A stretch of DNA of 24,545 nt from an uncultured Oscillibacter sp. (lineage in GTDB: Bacteria; Bacillota; Clostridia; Oscillospirales; Oscillospiraceae), in NCBI GenBank assembly GCA_910583695.1, contig CAJTZL010000048.1:1-24545 (forward strand), read 5' to 3'. A program made the translations under genes and the position numbers. The notes below the pieces were generated by a model, which ran no database searches, was not told the DNA's origin, and worked only from the letters and a program-made list of their open reading frames with translations. Below are positions 1 through 6,254 of this stretch, in pieces (the stretch's first letter is position 1; each line of letters starts with the position of its first letter).

Positions 1-173
1 CTCTTTTGGACCGTGCACGGCCCGTTTTCTCGTTTTCTTCTGGAAGAAAACGAGACTGCGCCCGCAGGCGCGTGTCGGAGGCCAACCGCCGCCAAGCGGC
101 GGCTCTTGGGCCGGAGACAAATGGGGGGTGCAAAGAACCAGTCATCTTCATGGCTGTAATCCTCCCGCCCGCA
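1..173 (-). repeat. Intergenic repeat copy 1, interrupted by a hairpin-rich insert
   Basis: Bases 3-17 plus 133-161 together match, in inverted orientation, the block at 4447-4490 with only two differences over about 44 bases. In this copy the match is interrupted after base 17 by about 115 bases bounded by the 5-bp direct repeat GTGCA (13-17 and 128-132). The insert contains three perfect hairpins: arms 28-39/44-55, 58-62/67-71 and 86-92/96-102. The uninterrupted part contains a small hairpin AGTCAT-CTTC-ATGGCT. It lies just downstream of ileS, in the same orientation to that gene as copy 2 has to its upstream gene. Function is unknown. Confidence 0.7.
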
Positions 174-189
174 AGGGCGAGTTCCAGCC

Positions 190-2952
190 TCAGAACTGAG
201 GCAAATTCCGCACCGCCGCCGCGCAGCGAGGACACAGGGTGGGATGCTCCGCGTCGGAGCCCACAGAGTCCAGCACCTTCCAGCACCGCTCACACTTGCC
301 GCCCTCGGCCTTGCGGACCTCCACAGCGGCCTCGGCCCCGGTCTTCACGTCCGCCTGGGACACGATCAGCAGGTCCGCCAGACCCGGCACCTCCGCCAGC
401 CAGCCCTCCGCCTCCGGCACCGTGACGGTGACGGCGGCCTCCAGGCTCTTGCCGATCTTCTTTTCGCTCCGGGCGGTTTCCAGGGCGGCGTTCACCTTGT
501 CCCGCAGGGCCTCGATCACCGACCAGCGCTCCATGGCGGCGGCGTCCAGGGCGTACTCCGCGAAGGGCTGATGCATGTCGTTGAACAGGACGTTCCGGGG
601 GTCGTCTCCCTCCCGGTGGGCCATGGCCTGCCAGATCTCGTCGCAGGTGAAGCAGAGAATGGGAGCCATGATCCGGGTCATGGTGTCCAGAATCAGATAC
701 AGGGCCGTCTGGGCGCTGCGGCGCAGGGCCCCGTCCTTCTCCTCGCAATAGAGCCGGTCCTTGATCACGTCCAGGTAGAAGTTGGACATGTCCACCACGC
801 AGAAATCGTTGACGGCGTGGGTGGCCGCCAGGAACTCATACTCGTCATAGGCCGCAAAGCACTTCTCCATCAAGGCGTTCAGCCGCGTCACGGCCCAGCG
901 GTCCAGCTCCTCCATCTCGCCGGGGGCGGTCAGATGGCCGGGGTCGAAGCCGTCCAGGTTCCCCAGGCAGTACCGGGCCGTGTTGCGGAACTTCAGGTAG
1001 TTCTGGGAGAGCTGCTTGAAAATCTCGTGGGAGCAGCGGACGTCGGCGTGGTAGTCCGTGTTCGCCGCCCAGAGGCGGAGAATGTCCGCGCCGTATTTGT
1101 CAATGACCTCGGCGGGGTCCATGCCGTTTCCGGCGGATTTGTGCATGGCCTTGCCCTCGCCGTCCACGGTCCAGCCGTGGGTGACGCACTCCTTGAAGGG
1201 CGCGCCCTTGCCGAAGGCCCCCACAGCGGTCAGCAGGGAACTCTGGAACCAGCCGCGGTATTGGTCCAGGCCTTCCATATACATGGTGGCGGGCCAGAAG
1301 CCCTGATCCTTCTTCATGGCGGCGTAGTGGGTGGAGCCGGAGTCAAACCAGCCGTCCAGGGTGTCCGTCTCCTTCTCAAAGCCGGACTTTCCGCCGCAGT
1401 GGGGGCAGGCGAAGCCGGCGGGGAGAATCTCCTCCGCCTCCTTGGCAAACCAGGCGTTGGAGCCCTCGGCGGCGAAGAGCTTGGAGACGGCCTCAATGGT
1501 TTCGTCCGTCACCACGGGCTTGCCGCAGTCCTTGCAGTACACCACGGGGATGGGCAGGCCCCAGCGGCGCTGGCGGGAGATGCACCAGTCGGAGCGCTCC
1601 CGGATCATGGACTTCATCCGGTCGATGCCCCACTTGGGTACCCAGCGGACCTCGTCGGCGGCGGCGACAGCCTGCTCCTTGAAGCTGTCCACGGAGCAGA
1701 ACCACTGGGGCGTGGCCCGGAAGATGATGGGGCTCTTGCACCGCCAGCAGTGGGGATAGCTGTGGACGATGTCCTCGGAGGCGAAGAGCATGCCGCTCTC
1801 CTTCATGTCCGCCAGGATGACGGGGTTCGATTCGTCGGTGGTCATGCCGGCGTATTTCCCGGCGTAGTCCGTGTGCCTGCCCTGGTCGTCCACGGGAACC
1901 ACCATATCCATGCCGTAGCGCTTGCAGGTCTGGTAGTCGTCCGCACCGAAGCCCGGGGCCGTGTGGACACAGCCGGTGCCGGAGTCCATGGTGACGTAGT
2001 CCGCCAGCAGGAGGCGGGAGGTCTTGGGCAGGAAGGGATGATCCGCCTCCATGTTCTCGAAGAAGCTGCCGGGGTGGGTCTCCAGAATCTCCCAGCTGTC
2101 AAAGCCGCCCAGCTTCATCACTTTGTCCACCAGGGCCTCGGCCATGATATAGCTCTCCCCGTTGGGGGCCTTGACGATGGCGTAGCTCTCGCTGGGATGC
2201 AGGGCGATGGCCAGGTTGCCGGGGAGGGTCCAGATGGTGGTGGTCCAGATGACGAAGAACAGCTTGGTAAGGTCCAGATGCGCCAGCTTCCCCTCCGGGT
2301 CCCCGTGCATGGGGAACTTCACGTAGACGGTGGTGACGGGGTCCTCCTGGTACTCGATCTCCGCCTCGGCAAGAGCCGTCTCGTCGTGGGGGCACCAGTA
2401 GACGGGCTTGAGGCCCTTGTAGATATAGCCCTTCTTGTACATCTCCCCGAAGACCTTCACCTCCTCGGCCTCAAAGCCGGGGTCCATGGTGAGGTAGGGG
2501 TGATCCCAGTCCCCCACGACGCCGATGCGCTTGAAGGCGTCCCGCTGGACGTTCACGTAATGGGCGGCGAAGTCATGGCAGGCGGAGCGGAAGTCGGGGA
2601 TGCTCATGGCCTTGTGGTTCAGTTTGTTTTGCTTGATGATGTTGGATTCAATGGGCATTCCGTGGTTGTCCCAGCCGGGGATGTAGGGAGTGTAATAGCC
2701 CCGCATGGCGTAGGACCGGGTGATGATGTCCTTGATGGTCTTGTTCATGGCGGTGCCCATGTGGATGGACCCGTTGGAAAACGGGGGGCCGTCGTGGAGA
2801 TTGAAGAGGGGCTTGCCCTCGTTCTTTTTGAGAAGCTGGTGGTAGATGTCCTCCGCCTCCCAGCGCTTCAGCATCTCCGGCTCCCGCTTGGGCAGGCCCG
2901 CCCGCATGGGGAAGTCCGTCTTCGGCAGTTGGATGGTCTTGTTGTAGTCCAT
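190..2952 (-). CDS. ileS: Isoleucine--tRNA ligase
   Basis: This class I aminoacyl-tRNA synthetase charges tRNA-Ile with isoleucine in the cytosol and edits misactivated valine. The 920-residue length is normal for the bacterial enzyme. The HIGH-type signature appears as HMGT at residues 64-67, after the family motif DGPPFSNGSIH. The KMSKS-type loop reads KAMHKSAGN from residue 601. The C-terminus ends in a zinc-knuckle pattern CERCW...CPRC typical of bacterial IleRS. The start is an ATG 7 bases after GGAGG. The gene lies 35 bases downstream of a small gene in the same orientation, and both follow an isoleucine T-box, so expression should rise when charged tRNA-Ile is scarce. The unusual last residue of HMGT and the H in KAMHKS are variants of the usual signatures, but overall architecture is complete. 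Confidence 0.97.
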   Translation of the reverse strand: MDYNKTIQLPKTDFPMRAGLPKREPEMLKRWEAEDIYHQLLKKNEGKPLFNLHDGPPFSNGSIHMGTAMNKTIKDIITRSYAMRGYYTPYIPGWDNHGMPIESNIIKQNKLNHKAMSIPDFRSACHDFAAHYVNVQRDAFKRIGVVGDWDHPYLTMDPGFEAEEVKVFGEMYKKGYIYKGLKPVYWCPHDETALAEAEIEYQEDPVTTVYVKFPMHGDPEGKLAHLDLTKLFFVIWTTTIWTLPGNLAIALHPSESYAIVKAPNGESYIMAEALVDKVMKLGGFDSWEILETHPGSFFENMEADHPFLPKTSRLLLADYVTMDSGTGCVHTAPGFGADDYQTCKRYGMDMVVPVDDQGRHTDYAGKYAGMTTDESNPVILADMKESGMLFASEDIVHSYPHCWRCKSPIIFRATPQWFCSVDSFKEQAVAAADEVRWVPKWGIDRMKSMIRERSDWCISRQRRWGLPIPVVYCKDCGKPVVTDETIEAVSKLFAAEGSNAWFAKEAEEILPAGFACPHCGGKSGFEKETDTLDGWFDSGSTHYAAMKKDQGFWPATMYMEGLDQYRGWFQSSLLTAVGAFGKGAPFKECVTHGWTVDGEGKAMHKSAGNGMDPAEVIDKYGADILRLWAANTDYHADVRCSHEIFKQLSQNYLKFRNTARYCLGNLDGFDPGHLTAPGEMEELDRWAVTRLNALMEKCFAAYDEYEFLAATHAVNDFCVVDMSNFYLDVIKDRLYCEEKDGALRRSAQTALYLILDTMTRIMAPILCFTCDEIWQAMAHREGDDPRNVLFNDMHQPFAEYALDAAAMERWSVIEALRDKVNAALETARSEKKIGKSLEAAVTVTVPEAEGWLAEVPGLADLLIVSQADVKTGAEAAVEVRKAEGGKCERCWKVLDSVGSDAEHPTLCPRCAAAVRNLPQF

Positions 2953-2987
2953 GGGTAGATTCCTCCTTGTATGATAAAAGTCAATGA

Positions 2988-3509
2988 TTACAAGCTATGC
3001 TCCACGCCCCAGGCACCCTGTTCTCCAAGGGCGCACTCCGCGCCGTCCACCTTCCAGCCGTCCTGAGAAGGCCGCAGGGTAAAGCGGTAGCCATAGGCAT
3101 GAGAGACCGGGTTCCGGATGGAAACCACCGCCTTTTTCGGAGACTTCATGGTGAAGCACACCGCAGGGTCCGGGCTGTCAAACAGATAATCGTATCTGGC
3201 GGGCTTTCCAAAGCTCCCGGCGGGCCCGCCCTTCAGCATGGTTTCCGTGCAGCAGGGGCGGGCCAGTTCCATACAGCGGCGATGGAACTCCTCCCACAGC
3301 TCCTCCTCGGCAGGAATTGACTGATGCGGGGAAATCCCCGCCGCTGCCTTTTCCTCCCGGAGCCTGATGCTGCGGGCCCAGATCTCCCGCTCCAGCTCGT
3401 TCCGCGCCTCCAGCAGGGCCAGAAGCGGTGGGACGATTTCCGCCGCATAGGGCCGGAATTTTTCCGGGGTGTCCCCAAAGACCAGCTTCACCTGCTTTGG
3501 AAGTTCCAT
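2988..3509 (-). CDS. Unrecognised 173-aa protein inside the ileS T-box operon
   Basis: I do not firmly recognise this protein. The N-terminal half is helical and charged (residues about 20-75, rich in E, R and L). The C-terminal half looks like beta strands, with alternating stretches such as YDYLFDSPDPAVCFTMKSP and a final GYRFTLRP...GWKVDGAEC. That layout loosely resembles NTF2-fold immunity-type proteins, but this is only an impression. An in-frame ATG exists at 3518, but the AAGGAG ribosome site directly abuts it. The ATG at 3509 has proper spacing and is chosen here. The gene starts about 70 bases after the T-box terminator and ends 35 bases before ileS, so it should be co-transcribed with ileS. 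It has no signal peptide or membrane segment. Confidence 0.75.
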   Translation of the reverse strand: MELPKQVKLVFGDTPEKFRPYAAEIVPPLLALLEARNELEREIWARSIRLREEKAAAGISPHQSIPAEEELWEEFHRRCMELARPCCTETMLKGGPAGSFGKPARYDYLFDSPDPAVCFTMKSPKKAVVSIRNPVSHAYGYRFTLRPSQDGWKVDGAECALGEQGAWGVEHSL

Positions 3510-3581
3510 GTTCCCCATCTCCTTTTTGTATCATGCGGCCGCACAATGCAATTTGCATTCACCGTCCGGCCGAAAAGCAAA

Positions 3582-3860
3582 ACGCGCCCTGTCTCCCGCA
3601 AGAGACAGGGCGCGTAAAACGCTCTGCGATACCACTCTCATTGCCGCCCCCTCACGGGAAAACGGCCCCTCATGGCCCGCCAATACGGGCCGATGGAGTA
3701 ACGCCCATCAAACGTCCACGCCTACTCGCGTCGTCTTTCAGCAGGAGGCTCCAAGGTGATTTTCGCCGCCGCTCCTGACCGCCTCGCACCAAAGCGGCGG
3801 CTCTCTTGGCAGGGTCGTGGCCGGTTACTCGTCCTTATCAACGCCAGATGTTCAGTTGCC
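3582..3860 (-). promoter_or_regulatory. T-box leader, isoleucine-specific, with terminator
   Basis: Read on the minus strand, the leader opens with the Stem I signature GATAAGGACGAGTA. The sequence AAAATCACC places a codon ATC (Ile) followed by A at 3758-3760, as expected for a specifier loop. The T-box core GAGTGGTATCGC lies at 3626-3637. It is followed by a strong intrinsic terminator with perfect 14-bp arms at 3582-3595 and 3602-3615 and a T-rich tail. The class is established: uncharged tRNA-Ile stabilises the antiterminator and allows read-through. The downstream genes are the 173-aa protein and ileS, which agrees with the specifier. Confidence 0.93.
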
Positions 3861-3865
3861 TTCCT

Positions 3866-3893
3866 ATGATATCACGTTTTTTTCGTTTGTCAA
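3866..3893 (-). promoter_or_regulatory. Promoter of the ileS T-box operon
   Basis: On the minus strand there is a perfect -35 TTGACA (3888-3893) and a -10 TATCAT (3866-3871) with a 16-bp spacer. Transcription should begin near 3859, just before the T-box Stem I. The -35 lies only about 18 bases past the stop codon of the small upstream minus-strand gene. Confidence 0.85.
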
Positions 3894-3911
3894 CCGTCTG
3901 GGGCGGCTTTT

Positions 3912-4085
3912 TTATTGGTAGCGGTACTGCTGGGCCGTATAGCCGTCGATGCATCTCTGGAACAGCTCATAGCTGTGGAACTCCAGGAGCCGGCACCCCG
4001 GGGCCTCGTGGAAGGAGACCACCCGCCGCCGGGTGTCCACCCAGACCCGCCAAACCCGGCGGTCCTCCTCTTTTCTCTTGGACAA
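3912..4085 (-). CDS. Small 57-aa protein, TTG start
   Basis: This short reading frame is not known to me by name but reads like protein. It has the block RRVWRVWVDTRRRVVSFHE, then GCRLLEFHSYELFQRCIDG and a tail YTAQQYRYQ before TAA. The charged and hydrophobic alternation (beta strand, turn, beta strand, helix) suggests a compact fold. No ATG is available in frame before the upstream TGA at 4119. The proposed TTG at 4083-4085 is preceded by GGAAGGTGG at usable spacing. Alternatively, an ATG in another frame near 4118 could have fed it before a frameshift. The gene is divergent from the XRE regulator at 4214, and two palindromes lie between them. Function unknown. Confidence 0.5.
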   Translation of the reverse strand: MSKRKEEDRRVWRVWVDTRRRVVSFHEAPGCRLLEFHSYELFQRCIDGYTAQQYRYQ

Positions 4086-4123
4086 TGCGCTCCACCTTCC
4101 CCCGCGTTTTGCTCCCTCTCATT

Positions 4124-4167
4124 TTATGCGATTTTCGTATAAAAATCAATATGCAATTTTCGCATAT
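4124..4167. promoter_or_regulatory. Two 19-bp palindromic operator-like sites
   Basis: Two imperfect palindromes share the core ATTTTCG and end in TAT/ATA half-sites. The first spans 4124-4142 (TATGCGATTTTCGTATA at its centre). The second spans 4149-4167 (ATATGC...GCATAT). Their centres are 25 bp apart. They occupy the space between a minus-strand small gene and the plus-strand XRE gene at 4214. Autoregulation by that XRE protein is an inference from position. A related palindrome occurs at 10305-10326 beside another XRE gene. Confidence 0.55.
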
Positions 4168-4213
4168 CCTAAAATGGAAGCAACTTGAAGGACTTGAAAG
4201 GGAGGGCGGCGCT

Positions 4214-4426
4214 ATGTACCAGAGGCTGCGGGATCTGCGGGAGGACCGGGACCTGCCTCAGAAGACCCTGGCGGAGCTGCTTCATGTTTCCCAGGCGACC
4301 TATTCCCGTTATGAAAACGGGGGGCTGGACATCCCCAGCGGGGCGCTCATTGCGCTGGCAAGGTTTTACCACACCAGTGTGGATTATATTCTGGGGCTGG
4401 CGGAGAATCCGGCGCCCTATTGGTAG
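4214..4426 (+). CDS. XRE-family helix-turn-helix regulator, 70 aa
   Basis: This small DNA-binding protein consists almost entirely of one Cro/C1-type helix-turn-helix domain. The recognisable core is KTLAELLHVSQATYSRYENG (about residues 19-38), followed by the typical family ending LARFYHTSVDYILGLAE. The start is the ATG at 4214, preceded by AGGGAGG. A longer open frame exists upstream, but it runs through the operator region and is not supported. The gene faces away from the small gene at 3912-4085, with two palindromes between them, so it probably represses its own promoter and perhaps its neighbour. It is followed by a hairpin and by repeat copy 2. No partner toxin is visible. Confidence 0.88.
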   Translation: MYQRLRDLREDRDLPQKTLAELLHVSQATYSRYENGGLDIPSGALIALARFYHTSVDYILGLAENPAPYW

Positions 4427-4446
4427 GCCCGCCCTTCGGACGGGGG

Positions 4447-4490
4447 GATTACAGCCATGAAGATGGCTGGTCCTTTGCACGGTCCAAAAG
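4447..4490 (+). repeat. Intergenic repeat copy 2, uninterrupted
   Basis: This block matches the two halves of the repeat at 3-17 and 133-161, inverted, with two differences. It contains a perfect hairpin AGCCAT-GAAG-ATGGCT. The change in the left arm between copies (AGCCAT against AGTCAT) keeps pairing through a G-U. A short hairpin at about 4428-4443 precedes it, and a comparable hairpin precedes copy 1. The block follows the stop codon of the XRE gene. Confidence 0.75.
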
Positions 4491-4698
4491 AAAAAAAGAA
4501 GGAACGGCCCGCGGGGGACGGGGGACCGCGGCTGAATGATCGGCGGAGCCGGAATGACTTCCCTCGCGCAATAAAATTGAGCGGGGTTTGTCCCGTGACA
4601 AATGGACCAGCTCCTCTTTCCGCTGCCGCTACCCTGGTGTTGAACAGGGTTTCTGCTTCCCGTCTTTCGTCTCTCGTCCTTCGTCCCCCGTAAAAAAA
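4491..4698. other. Gene-free spacer between repeat copy 2 and the tRNA-Gly terminator
   Basis: I see no credible gene on either strand. The open frames here have unnatural composition. The only notable element is a pyrimidine-rich run at about 4655-4690 in which CGTC recurs every 7-9 bases. It looks like low-complexity sequence. Confidence 0.5.
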
Positions 4699-4733
4699 TC
4701 AGCCGTGAACCCAACAACGTGGTTCACGGCTGA
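4699..4733 (-). terminator. Intrinsic terminator of tRNA-Gly
   Basis: Perfect 13-bp arms at 4699-4711 and 4721-4733 enclose a 9-base loop. On the minus strand they are followed by seven T residues. The element lies about 75 bases downstream of the tRNA 3' end. Confidence 0.9.
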
Positions 4734-4740
4734 AAGCGAA

Positions 4741-4803
4741 GAAATTCCCCGTCCGGCGCAGTTTTCCGCCAACGGCGGGAAACGGAGCGGTAAGGGGAAT
4801 TTC
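4741..4803. repeat. Long inverted repeat just 3' of tRNA-Gly
   Basis: Perfect 10-bp arms GAAATTCCCC (4741-4750) and GGGGAATTTC (4794-4803) enclose a second, slightly bulged stem at 4763-4782. It lies between the tRNA CCA end and the terminator, so it would form a large hairpin in the precursor tail. Confidence 0.6.
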
Positions 4804-4808
4804 TGAGC

Positions 4809-4884
4809 TGGAGCGGGCAACGAGGCTCGAACTCGCTACCTCCACCTTGGCAAGGTGGCGCTCTACCAGATGAGCTATGCCCGC
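4809..4884 (-). tRNA. tRNA-Gly, anticodon GCC
   Basis: The acceptor arms GCGGGCA and TGCCCGC pair. The D arm reads AGCTCATCTGGTAGAGC. The anticodon loop TTGCCAA sits in a CCACC/GGTGG stem and gives anticodon GCC. The T arm contains GTTCGAGCC. The terminal CCA is encoded at 4809-4811. Confidence 0.97.
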
Positions 4885-4897
4885 AAGAACAAGGAGT

Positions 4898-4926
4898 ATT
4901 TTAGCAGAGCTTTTCCTCCTTGTCAA
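4898..4926 (-). promoter_or_regulatory. tRNA-Gly promoter
   Basis: On the minus strand there is a perfect -35 TTGACA (4921-4926), a 17-bp spacer and a -10 TAAAAT (4898-4903). The -10 ends 13 bases before the mature tRNA 5' end. Confidence 0.9.
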
Positions 4927-4949
4927 GCCCTTTGCGGAAAAAACTTTCC

Positions 4950-5837
4950 CTAATTTTTTCCCCCGCCCTCTTCTTCCGGACCGGCGGGTTCGGCGCCTTC
5001 TTCGCCTTCCCCGCCCTCCTCCGGCGGTTCTTCCGGTTCGCCGGACGCGCTGTCCGGTTCGCCGCCCTCGGGGGGCGCCTCCCCGCCTTCGCCCGGCGGT
5101 TCCTCCCCCGCTTCTCCGGACAGCGCCTCCCCGTCCTCGCCAAGGACCGGCTCACCCTCCTCGGGGAACTCGCCCTCCTCCGGCTCCGGCGGGTCCAGGA
5201 GGAACTCCACCAGACCGGGGTTCTCCCCGCCGGGATAGTAATTCACCACCCAGGGGACCGTCTCCGTCAGCTCCCGCTCCTCCCGGAGCTGGCGCATGGC
5301 GTCCTCCACCCGGGTTCCGCCGTCTGCGCCCCAATAGCCCATGCGGACCGCCAGCTCCGTCTTTCCGTCGTCCAGCGCCGCCGCCAGGAGGCTGTACAGC
5401 GCCTCCGGGCTGGTGGCGTTCACCACCGCCTGGAGCTGCTCCAGGGTCCGGCGGTAGCCGATGCGGACCGCTACCTCGTAATAGCCCCGCTGGGGATGGC
5501 TGGAGGTGGTGATATACTCCACGGCATAGGCCCCCATGGGCGTCTCCTGCTGGACCTCCGCCGCCGCCTCCTCCAGGGTGTCCGTCACCGCCAGCTCGCT
5601 TTTGAAGTCATACAGCCGCAGGGTCGCCGTCTCCCGGTGCTGGCCCACCAGCAGCAAAAGGTCGTTCACCACGTCCTGGTGGTTCTCCGCCCGGAGAGTC
5701 CCGGCGGCCTCGCTCTCCCAGAACTTGCTGCTGTGGGGCTCCGCAGTGGAGTAGGTCCGCTCCAGCAGGGCGGAACACCCCGTCAACAGACAGAGCGCCA
5801 GGGCCAGCGCGGCCAGCGCGCCAGATGTTCTGCTCAT
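4950..5837 (-). CDS. Predicted lipoprotein with acidic low-complexity C-terminus
   Basis: The N-terminus is a lipoprotein signal: a short charged start, a hydrophobic stretch and the lipobox LLTGC, with Cys21 as the likely acylated residue. The protein should be anchored on the outer face of the membrane. Residues about 30-215 form a soluble region with no motif I recognise. The last 80 or so residues are almost entirely E, G, P and A and are probably disordered. The ATG start follows AAAGGAGG at good spacing. The gene sits between the LUD gene, with a long structured spacer, and the tRNA-Gly promoter. Function unknown; the start and cell location are the secure parts. Confidence 0.85.
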   Translation of the reverse strand: MSRTSGALAALALALCLLTGCSALLERTYSTAEPHSSKFWESEAAGTLRAENHQDVVNDLLLLVGQHRETATLRLYDFKSELAVTDTLEEAAAEVQQETPMGAYAVEYITTSSHPQRGYYEVAVRIGYRRTLEQLQAVVNATSPEALYSLLAAALDDGKTELAVRMGYWGADGGTRVEDAMRQLREERELTETVPWVVNYYPGGENPGLVEFLLDPPEPEEGEFPEEGEPVLGEDGEALSGEAGEEPPGEGGEAPPEGGEPDSASGEPEEPPEEGGEGEEGAEPAGPEEEGGGKN

Positions 5838-6254
5838 AGCGGGCCTCCTTTCTTTTCCGCCTCAATTCCATACAGGGTCCCCCCTGCGGGAGATGCGCCC
5901 GCCCTCCGGGGCTCACCCCTCTGTCAATCCCAACGGCTCTTTTGGGGACGGCCGTTCCCCCCGGCCTTACCCCTCTATCGGTAGGACACCTTGTGGGGCC
6001 TGGCCACCAGGTCAGGCCATTTCTTCCGGCTTGCTTTTCCATCGGCAGAACACCCTGCCGGGGAGGGACTCCGTCCCCTCCCGTCCTCCTGGGAGCGCCT
6101 CTCTGCCAATTGAGCAACTTACAAGGGCAAACCTCTGCCCTGCTCCCGGCGGCCTTGCCGCTTGGAACGCGGCATCCCCTCGCGTGGAATATGTCCGCCC
6201 TTTTCCGGGCCTGCCGGCGCCCGGGCAGGGCCGCCTCCCGAAAGCGCGGAGCCC
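5838..6254. repeat. Degenerate tandem array of about 60-bp units
   Basis: The spacer between the LUD gene and the lipoprotein gene is 417 bases. It holds four related boxes at 5906-5928, 5961-5984, 6026-6048 and 6088-6110. On the plus strand they start with CCGG or a similar run, and end in variants of CCTCT-ATCGGTAG. Their spacing is 56, 64 and 62 bases. Between boxes lie hairpin-forming GC-rich stretches, for example the palindrome-like run around 5944-5960. The open frame crossing this region is rich in G, P and R and looks non-coding. Confidence 0.5.

Noticed and set aside
244..2958. A 904-codon open frame on the plus strand, antisense to ileS
   Set aside because: Its product is repetitive in G, V, L, H and D with no domain, and ileS on the other strand is certain. 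It is a by-product of high GC codon bias.
4655..4690. Pyrimidine-rich run with recurring CGTC
   Set aside because: Irregular spacing of 7-9 bases and low complexity; too short to call a defined repeat.
4169..4717. A 182-codon minus-strand frame across the XRE gene and repeat copy 2
   Set aside because: It runs through the operator side of the XRE gene, a repeat and the tRNA terminator; composition is not protein-like.
5906..6110. CRISPR array
   Set aside because: Units are diverged, boxes are GC-rich and intervening sequences are themselves hairpins; no cas genes are present.
6088..6120. Pseudo-tRNA suggested by a D-arm-like stretch on the minus strand
   Set aside because: No acceptor, anticodon or T arm can be built around it, and it belongs to the degenerate array.
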